In this document: positions 1 through 4,997 of the stretch, one piece after another
How positions within the stretch are numbered: the stretch's first letter is position 1
How the letters are laid out: each line of letters begins with the position of its first letter
Assembly: GCA_003135315.1 (NCBI GenBank)
Contig: PLBD01000435.1
Span: 1 to 6,084, forward strand
Length of the DNA: 6,084 nucleotides
Direction: 5' to 3'
Source: Acidobacteriaceae bacterium
GTDB lineage: Bacteria; Acidobacteriota; Terriglobia; Terriglobales; Acidobacteriaceae
Translations under genes and position numbers: made by a program
Notes under the pieces: model-generated
Databases searched by the model: none
What the model was told of the DNA's origin: nothing
What the model saw: only the letters and a program-made list of their open reading frames with translations

Positions 1-237
1 GATGACGGCGCGCGCGTCGCCGGATTTCTTCAGTTGTTCGAGGACTTCGATGCCGCTGATATCGGGCAGGCGCACGTCCAGTAACACCAAGTCGGGAGAC
101 TCGTTGTGGGCCACGCGAAGCGCAGCCGAGCCGTTGTCAGCCTCTAGTACGTGATAACCCCACTCTTCACATTTCTGGCGGAGAGACCAACGAACGAGCT
201 TCTCGTCATCAACAATTAAGACTTTTTCCGAGGGCAT
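1..237 (-). CDS. Response regulator, receiver domain, NtrC-like (3' part beyond window)
   Basis: This is the N-terminal 79 codons of a two-component response regulator, read on the minus strand from ATG at 237 and cut by the left edge. The start of the protein reads MPSEKVLIVDDEKLVRWSLR, a classic receiver opening. The acidic pair is D10-D11, and the phosphoacceptor is D54 in the strand LVLLDVRLPDISG, the same numbering as NtrC. The switch Thr/Ser and the conserved Lys lie beyond the edge, as does any output domain. The V-R-W-S-L-R segment after the acidic pair is common in sigma-54-activator (NtrC family) regulators, so an AAA+ plus HTH output is a reasonable inference but is not seen. The start is fixed by an in-frame stop just upstream (TAA at 240-238); a weak AGAAG ribosome binding site lies at 241-245. 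The gene is divergent from the VWFA gene. Confidence 0.9.
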   Translation of the reverse strand, partial: MPSEKVLIVDDEKLVRWSLRQKCEEWGYHVLEADNGSAALRVAHNESPDLVLLDVRLPDISGIEVLEQLKKSGDARAVI

Positions 238-303
238 TAACTTCTAGCCATAGGTTACTACAGGACCCGCTAAGACGGAGCGCCTGCGTGCCACCAACGG
301 GGC
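238..303. promoter_or_regulatory. Short divergent intergenic region
   Basis: This 66-bp gap separates the response regulator start (237, minus) from the earliest start of the VWFA gene (304, plus), so promoters for one or both genes would be expected here. I see no convincing -35/-10 pair on either strand. If the VWFA gene really starts at GTG 418, the divergent region is 180 bp long (238-417). The call rests on gene orientation only. Confidence 0.3.
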
Positions 304-1491
304 ATGGCTGGCCGCTGCCGGACGTCTACCGGCAATACAAAACCTTGCCCATACGTTAGCGCGAGCCGATCTCTGTTCCTTCTCAAGCTGCTTTGCGGGA
401 CAGCCGATAACCTTCTTGTGCAGAGGTCGGCGCTCATCGCAGGGTTGTCGCTCGCCCTAAGCGGGGTGACCTTGGCGGGCGTCAGCGAGTGGGCATCTGG
501 TCGCTTCGACAGCTCAATTGCTGATGGCGGATCGTCGAGTGGGTCCGCGTCCTCGCCCGGCTATGATGGCAGCCGTGTTGTTGCCGCCGTTCCATTCGCG
601 CTCTCGGCCCTGCCGGAAACCAGCGACCACCTTCCGGCAGGGAGTCCGGGATACACTTTCCGCCACAACGTTCCCGAAGTGCGGCTGCAATTCACGGTAG
701 CCGATGAGCGGGGACGCGTGGTCCAGGACCTTTCCCCGGAGGATGTTCACATTCTCGATAACCAGTCGCCAGTGGCCCGCTTCAACGACTTCGAGCGTGC
801 CCAGGACCTACCGCTGCACCTCGGTCTGATTGTCGACACCAGCGATTCCGTCAAACGCGTGCTGCCCGAAGAGAAAGCTGCGGCAGTCAATTTCTTGCAG
901 CAGACTATGCGGCCACAAACTGACACGGGTTTCATCATGGGGTTCGGCGGAGACATAAAGTTGTGGCAGGAATCAACCGCGAACCGGCAGCAATTGATCG
1001 AAGCCATTGCGCGCCTGAAGCAACCGGGCTGGGGCACCCGATTGTTCGACGCGTTGTACTCCGCCTGTGACGGCCAGCTTTCGACCAAAACCGAGATTGA
1101 TGGCAAACCGGTACACCGCGCTGTTGTGGTCCTCACCGACGGCAATGACACGCAGAGCTTTCACAGTTTGGGCAACGCAATTGCCGCGGCCCAACGCAAC
1201 GAAATTCAGATCTATGCTTTGACCATCCATGCGCCGGAAGCGGTAGATCGCGGCGACCGGGTGTTGCAGCGTCTGGCCGATGCGACGGGCGGCCGGCTCT
1301 ATGTGGCGCAGTCGAGCCGGAATCTGGATGCTGCCTTTGCGCAGATCGAGCAGGACCTGCGCACGCAATACTATGTCTCGTTTGCGCCGCAACAGCCGAC
1401 TCCGGGATATCACGCTCTCCGCATCGAAGTACGGCCTCCGCAAAAGCTGGAGGTCCACGCCCGTAAAGGCTACTACGCGATGGCGGAGTAG
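304..1491 (+). CDS. Secreted or anchored VWFA-domain protein (VWFA-related Acidobacterial type)
   Basis: A 395-residue protein with one von Willebrand factor A domain. The numbering here is from ATG 304. A hydrophobic segment at about 43-60 looks like a signal peptide or signal anchor. It is followed by a Ser/Gly-rich linker (about 66-90), a beta-rich lead-in with the pattern V-x-D-E-R-G-R-V-V-x-D-L-S-x-E-D (about 132-147), and then the VWFA domain (about 170-355). The MIDAS metal site is visible as D178-T-S180-D-S182, T245 in the G-T-R loop and D279 in LTDGND. The C-terminal segment, QYYVSFAP through HARKGYYA (355-392), matches the ending typical of the family described as 'VWFA-related Acidobacterial domain'. 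Such proteins probably bind a protein or surface ligand through the metal outside the cytoplasm; the partner is unknown. The start is uncertain: residues 1-38 are unlike a signal peptide, and GTG at 418 would place the hydrophobic segment right at the N-terminus, although neither start has a good ribosome binding site. Confidence 0.85.
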   Translation: MAGRCRTSTGNTKPCPYVSASRSLFLLKLLCGTADNLLVQRSALIAGLSLALSGVTLAGVSEWASGRFDSSIADGGSSSGSASSPGYDGSRVVAAVPFALSALPETSDHLPAGSPGYTFRHNVPEVRLQFTVADERGRVVQDLSPEDVHILDNQSPVARFNDFERAQDLPLHLGLIVDTSDSVKRVLPEEKAAAVNFLQQTMRPQTDTGFIMGFGGDIKLWQESTANRQQLIEAIARLKQPGWGTRLFDALYSACDGQLSTKTEIDGKPVHRAVVVLTDGNDTQSFHSLGNAIAAAQRNEIQIYALTIHAPEAVDRGDRVLQRLADATGGRLYVAQSSRNLDAAFAQIEQDLRTQYYVSFAPQQPTPGYHALRIEVRPPQKLEVHARKGYYAMAE

Positions 1492-1511
1492 ACCGCTCTT
1501 CGCGAGGAAGC

Positions 1512-1539
1512 TATCAGCCGTCAGCTCTCAGCCGTCAGC
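1512..1539. repeat. Tandem 7-bp repeat array, left arm (4 units of NNTCAGC)
   Basis: Four head-to-tail heptamers with consensus NNTCAGC, starting TATCAGC then CGTCAGC. Only the first two bases of each unit vary. The array lies 20 bp after the VWFA stop codon. It forms the left arm of an inverted repeat with the array at 1570-1593: positions 1515-1540 pair with 1569-1594 at 23 of 26 bases, with 28 bp between the arms. Confidence 0.8.
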
Positions 1540-1569
1540 CAAGACAAGAGTGGATGGTTCCAGGCCTAG

Positions 1570-1593
1570 GCTGATGGCTGATAGCTGACGGCT
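1570..1593. repeat. Tandem 7-bp repeat array, right arm (3 units of GCTGANN plus part of a fourth)
   Basis: Three heptamers with consensus GCTGANN (GCTGATG, GCTGATA, GCTGACG) and a partial fourth. This is the same unit as at 1512-1539 in the opposite orientation. Transcribed together, the two arms could fold into a stem of about 26 bp. There is no T-tract after the right arm, so a classical intrinsic terminator is not supported. A further CATCAGC (1597-1603) restarts the unit in the left-arm orientation. Confidence 0.75.
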
Positions 1594-1602
1594 CCCATCA
1601 GC

Positions 1603-1608
1603 TATACT
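1603..1608 (+). promoter_or_regulatory. Possible -10 box (TATACT) upstream of the first TPR membrane gene
   Basis: TATACT matches the -10 consensus at 5 of 6 positions and lies 20 bp before the GTG start at 1629. That would leave only a very short leader, still long enough to include the ribosome binding site at 1618-1624. No clear -35 box lies 16-18 bp upstream; that stretch is inside the heptamer array. Weak call. Confidence 0.3.
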
Positions 1609-1617
1609 CGTCCAGCG

Positions 1618-1624
1618 AAGGGGA
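1618..1624 (+). promoter_or_regulatory. Ribosome binding site AAGGGGA that decides the GTG start at 1629
   Basis: A purine-rich Shine-Dalgarno-like heptamer lies 4 bp before GTG 1629. No in-frame ATG occurs until codon 70, beyond the first membrane helix and the N-Y-D-D motif, so this site supports a GTG start. Confidence 0.7.
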
Positions 1625-1628
1625 TACG

Positions 1629-3293
1629 GTGAGTTCCGTCGGCCTGCAACCTGATGAGAAAGTGCGCGCAGCCTCATTCACGTTGTCTGGCAATCGCGCC
1701 TACATTCTGGGACTGCTGCTGATTGTCCTCAGCGTCGGCTTGTACTATCCGGTCAGAACGCATCCCTATGTCAACTACGACGACAACGTCTATGTGACCG
1801 ACAACGTTTCTATCCAGAACGGCCTCACCTGGGACATGGTCACCTGGGCGTTTGTCACCGACCATAGCGGCAACTGGCATCCGCTGACCTGGCTTTCCCA
1901 CGCTCTGGACGTCGAGCTGTACGAATTGAACCCCGGTGGCCATCACCAAACCAGCATGTTGCTGCACGCGCTGAATGCGGCCTTGCTGTTCTGGGTGTTG
2001 TTGCGCGCGACGGGCTACGCCGGTCGCAGCTTCATGGTGGCCGCACTATTTGCTGTGCATCCGGTCAATGTCGAGTCGGCAGTCTGGATTGCTGAACGCA
2101 AGACCGTGCTCAGCATGATGTTCTTTCTGCTCGCGCTGGGCGCGTGGCGCTGGTATGCAGCCAAGCCGCACGTGCTTCGCTATACAGCCGTCGCCGTGCT
2201 GTTCGCACTCGGGCTGATGGCCAAGCCGCAGATCATTACCTTCCCGTTCGTCCTTTTGCTTTGGGATTACTGGCCGCTGGGACGATTTTCTTTTGAGATG
2301 AAAGTCCCCGCCCCAGCCAACACCAGGCTAGAACGGGGCCCCCTTGCATCCGCGGCTGGGCTTCCCCAGAAAACCTTCTGGGCGCTAGTGCTGGAGAAGC
2401 TGCCGCTCTTCGCCATTGCCGCCGGCAGCGCCGTGCTGACCATGAAGGCGCAGCGCGCCAGCGGCGCAGTGCTTTCGTTCGACGCGACGCCGCTCTCGGT
2501 TCGCCTGTCGAACGGACTGGTCTCTTACGTCAAGTATCTGATGAACGCCTTCTGGCCAACCGGGCTCGCGCCGATGTACCCACATCCGGGAGATTCTCTG
2601 CGGGCCTGGCAGGTCTACGGATCGCTGCTGATCCTGCTGACCATCACCCTGTTGGTGGTGGAGCGCCGCCGTCGCCCTTACTTGCTGGTCGGATGGCTGT
2701 GGTTCCTGGGGACGCTGGTCCCGATGATCGGCCTGGTACAGGTTGGGCGGCAAGCGATGGCGGACCGGTATGCCTATCTGCCGCTGCTGGGAATCTTCAT
2801 CATGGTCTGTTGGGGCTTGGCGGAATGGGCTGCCGAAAAGCGTCTGCCTGCCGCGCTGTTGCCGGCGGTGAGCATTGCCGTCGTGCTGGCGCTCAGCATC
2901 GTGGCGCGACGGCAGATCGGTTACTGGTCAGATAACGTAATACTCTGGACGCACACCGTGCAGGTGACGCCACCCAACTATGTGGCGCAAGACAATCTGG
3001 GCGGGGCGCTGATGGGACGCAAGCGGCTGGAAGAAGCCATCGTACACTTCCGCGAGGCAGCGGCCATTCATCCGGTCGATCCGATCAGCACCTTCAACAT
3101 TGCATTCTACGATCAGGAACATGGCGACTTTTACGGTGCAATCGAGCAGTACAAGAGGGCGATTATCCTGACCACCAGCCCGTCCGTGAAGATCAAGGCT
3201 TGGGATAATATGGGCGTCGCTTATAGGAGTCTGGGCAATTCCCAGCAGGCGCACGAGTGCTTCGAGGCGGCAAAGAAGCTGCAAGGGCAATGA
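1629..3293 (+). CDS. TPR-containing multi-pass membrane protein, GT-C/TMTC-like glycosyltransferase (paralogue 1)
   Basis: A 554-residue membrane protein. A short cytoplasmic N-terminus is followed by a hydrophobic helix (about 25-42) and then the loop motif N49-Y-D51-D52. Further conserved blocks are W-H-P-L-T-W-L-S-H (83-91), HPVNVES (144-150), W-I-A-E-R-K (153-158), MAKPQ (197-201), DYWPL (213-217) and MADRYAYLP (377-385). About ten more hydrophobic segments lie between 108 and 425. Three TPR-like repeats close the protein (about 451-484, 485-518 and 523-554). Helix 1 followed by a DD loop is the arrangement of GT-C glycosyltransferases, which use lipid-phosphate sugars outside the cytoplasm; with C-terminal TPRs it recalls eukaryotic TMTC O-mannosyltransferases. 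Activity and substrate are inferred. A loop at 226-238 is encoded by a palindromic element (2304-2342). The gene overlaps the next by 4 bp, so the two are probably translated together. An unrelated TPR membrane protein without catalytic activity remains possible. Confidence 0.85.
   Translation: MSSVGLQPDEKVRAASFTLSGNRAYILGLLLIVLSVGLYYPVRTHPYVNYDDNVYVTDNVSIQNGLTWDMVTWAFVTDHSGNWHPLTWLSHALDVELYELNPGGHHQTSMLLHALNAALLFWVLLRATGYAGRSFMVAALFAVHPVNVESAVWIAERKTVLSMMFFLLALGAWRWYAAKPHVLRYTAVAVLFALGLMAKPQIITFPFVLLLWDYWPLGRFSFEMKVPAPANTRLERGPLASAAGLPQKTFWALVLEKLPLFAIAAGSAVLTMKAQRASGAVLSFDATPLSVRLSNGLVSYVKYLMNAFWPTGLAPMYPHPGDSLRAWQVYGSLLILLTITLLVVERRRRPYLLVGWLWFLGTLVPMIGLVQVGRQAMADRYAYLPLLGIFIMVCWGLAEWAAEKRLPAALLPAVSIAVVLALSIVARRQIGYWSDNVILWTHTVQVTPPNYVAQDNLGGALMGRKRLEEAIVHFREAAAIHPVDPISTFNIAFYDQEHGDFYGAIEQYKRAIILTTSPSVKIKAWDNMGVAYRSLGNSQQAHECFEAAKKLQGQ
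2304..2342. repeat. REP-like GC-rich palindrome inside a coding sequence, copy A
   Basis: A 39-bp element with an outer stem CCCCG (2306-2310) against CGGGG (2334-2338) and an inner stem AGCC (2315-2318) against GGCT (2326-2329), around a 7-bp loop. It encodes residues 226-238 of paralogue 1 (V-P-A-P-A-N-T-R-L-E-R-G-P). It matches the copy at 5682-5720 at 34 of 39 bases, while the bases on either side are much less alike. The corresponding loop of paralogue 2 (about 3930-3990) lacks it. Confidence 0.75.
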
Positions 3294-4897
3294 CTGACGC
3301 GACAGCTCAATCTCCGCCCGTCGCCTCATCGCGGCAGCGCCAGCTCGTGCTGAGCCTGGTCCTCGTCGTCGTCACCGTAGCGTTGTATTCCCGGGTCAAC
3401 CACTATCCGTTCATCAACTACGACGACACGCTATACGTCACGCAGAATGCCAAGGTGCAGGACGGCTTGAGCTGGGACACGGTGCGCTGGGCGTTCACCA
3501 CCTATCACGTCGGCACGTGGCATCCGGTGACGTGGCTTTCCCACGCTCTGGATTGCCAACTGTTCGATCTGGATCCCGCGGGTCCGCACGATGTGAATCT
3601 GCTGCTGCATGTGCTGAACGTTGTCCTGCTGTTCTGGGTGCTGCAACGGGCCACCGGTTTCAATGGACGCAGCTTTATGGTGGCGGCGCTGTTTGCGCTG
3701 CATCCCATCAACGTCGAGTCGGTGGTGTGGATTGCGGAGCGCAAGAACTCGCTCAGCATGTTGTTCTTCCTGCTGGCGCTGGGGGCTTATCGCTGGTACA
3801 CGGTAGATCGCAACGCCGGACGGTACGCCGTTGTGGCCGTCTTGTTTGCTCTGGGATTGATGTCCAAGCCGCAGGTGATTACGTTCCCCTTTGTGCTGCT
3901 GTTGTGGGATTACTGGCCTCTGCGGCGACTGTCGGTAGAGGCTGAGGAACAGGCGGCGGATCGTGGCGCGCCTCGGTTCAAGTTTTCTCGACTGGTGTGG
4001 GAGAAGATCCCGCTGTTCGCGCTGGCTGGAGTCAGTGCAGCCATGACCATGAACGGGCTGCGCGCCGATGCCACCAAGACGTGGTATCCGCTGGGATTTC
4101 GGTTGGAGTGTGCGCTCGTCTCCTACGTCGAGTACATCGGCAAAGCCCTGTGGCCGGCGCGGTTGTCGGCCTTCTACCCACATCCGGATCACGTTCCGTT
4201 ATGGCAAGCAGCGTCGGCGGCGTTGTTCCTCGCGTTGGTGACCGCGGCCACGGTTGCAAACTGGCGGCGACGCCCTTATCTGCTGGTGGGCTGGCTGTTT
4301 TTCCTGGGAACGCTGGTGCCCATGCTGGGCTTAGAGGGCGTTGGCTATCAGGGGAAACAGGGCATCGCAGACCGATACGCGTATCTGCCGTTCATCGGGC
4401 TGTTCATCATGATTTGCTGGGGCGTTGCGGACTGGGCTGAGCAGAAGCATCTTCCCGCCACCATCTTGCGCAGCGTCAGCGTGGCCCTGCTGCTGGCGCT
4501 GGGACTGACCGCTTATCGCCAGGTCGGCTACTGGCAGAGTGATTTCGCCCTGTGGTCGCACGCGGCTCAAGTCACGGATGGCAATTTTCTCGCCGAAAAC
4601 AATCTGGGCAAGGCCCTGCTGGCGGAAGGACGAACCGAGGAAGGCATCTCACATTTCTACAAAGCGGTCGCGATTTACCCGGATGATCCCGTTGGCAACC
4701 TGAACATCGGAATCTATGAGCAGAAGCAGGGCAATTTCTCCGCCGCTATCGCGCGATACCAGAAGACGATCAGCGTGACGCACGACTCTGAAGTGAAAGC
4801 CGCCGCATGGAACAATATGGCCGCGGCGTATCGCCGGCTCGGAGATGTTACGGCGGCCCAGCAAAGCCAGGAAGCTGCGGCAAGGCTCAGCCATTGA
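3290..4897 (+). CDS. TPR-containing multi-pass membrane protein, GT-C/TMTC-like glycosyltransferase (paralogue 2)
   Basis: A 535-residue paralogue of the preceding gene. ATG 3290 overlaps the upstream TGA as ATGA, typical of translational coupling; AAGGG lies only 2 bp before it, so reinitiation is plausible. The reading frame stays open upstream to a TTG at 3257, but that would lengthen the overlap and I do not favour it. Landmarks are helix 1 (about 18-34), N43-Y-D45-D46, W-H-P-V-T-W-L-S-H (77-85), HPINVES (138-144), W-I-A-E-R-K (147-152), MSKPQ (191-195), DYWPL (207-211) and ADRYAYLP (360-367). TPR-like repeats lie at about 433-466, 467-500 and 505-535. As in its neighbour, the DD pair is the expected metal or catalytic site of a GT-C enzyme, with the TPRs offering a protein-binding platform; both roles are inferred. 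The loop after DYWPL is charged (E-A-E-E-Q-A-A-D-R) and lacks the palindromic insert of paralogues 1 and 3. The N-terminal leader is also unrelated to theirs. Confidence 0.85.
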   Translation: MTDATAQSPPVASSRQRQLVLSLVLVVVTVALYSRVNHYPFINYDDTLYVTQNAKVQDGLSWDTVRWAFTTYHVGTWHPVTWLSHALDCQLFDLDPAGPHDVNLLLHVLNVVLLFWVLQRATGFNGRSFMVAALFALHPINVESVVWIAERKNSLSMLFFLLALGAYRWYTVDRNAGRYAVVAVLFALGLMSKPQVITFPFVLLLWDYWPLRRLSVEAEEQAADRGAPRFKFSRLVWEKIPLFALAGVSAAMTMNGLRADATKTWYPLGFRLECALVSYVEYIGKALWPARLSAFYPHPDHVPLWQAASAALFLALVTAATVANWRRRPYLLVGWLFFLGTLVPMLGLEGVGYQGKQGIADRYAYLPFIGLFIMICWGVADWAEQKHLPATILRSVSVALLLALGLTAYRQVGYWQSDFALWSHAAQVTDGNFLAENNLGKALLAEGRTEEGISHFYKAVAIYPDDPVGNLNIGIYEQKQGNFSAAIARYQKTISVTHDSEVKAAAWNNMAAAYRRLGDVTAAQQSQEAAARLSH

Positions 4898-4986
4898 ATT
4901 AACGACTTGCCGGGATAGCCGCGCCGGTCGATCTTTGTAGAATCAGGAGATTGGCGACGCACTTGATGGACAAACCGCCGGAGTCC

Positions 4987-4993
4987 GAGAGGA
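4987..4993 (+). promoter_or_regulatory. Ribosome binding site GAGAGGA for paralogue 3
   Basis: A strong Shine-Dalgarno-like site ends 4 bp before ATG 4998. A second ATG at 4994 abuts the site directly and is in another frame, so 4998 is preferred. The 100-bp gap before this gene also holds a TAGAAT (4938-4943) that could be a -10 box, but no -35 box is evident at the right distance. Whether the gene has its own promoter is open. Confidence 0.75.
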
Positions 4994-4997
4994 ATGG

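Noticed and set aside
278..293. Possible sigma-54 promoter for the response regulator (TGGCACG on the minus strand, 293-287)
   Set aside because: The -24 half matches well, but the -12 half at the proper spacing reads CGCTC instead of TTGC. A partial match occurs only with a spacer one base too short.
973..1458. Minus-strand open frame of 161 codons opposite the VWFA domain
   Set aside because: It covers the region encoding the MIDAS residues on the plus strand and shows no domain, signal or ribosome binding site of its own.
1512..1593. CRISPR-like array
   Set aside because: The repeat units are 7 bp, contiguous and inverted in the second half, without spacers of regular length.
1509..1605. 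Intrinsic terminator after the VWFA gene
   Set aside because: The inverted repeat is long and strong, but it has a 28-base spacer and no T-tract after the stem, and is better described as inverted heptamer arrays.
3431..4192. Long minus-strand open frame of 253 codons opposite paralogue 2
   Set aside because: It lies wholly opposite a well supported membrane protein, is rich in Q, R and H without any domain pattern, and similar antisense frames occur opposite the other paralogues. It is a by-product of GC-rich codon use.
4898..4997. Promoter in the gap before paralogue 3 (TTGCCG at 4907, TAGAAT at 4938)
   Set aside because: The two boxes are 25 bp apart, too far for a standard promoter, and no better -35 candidate is visible.
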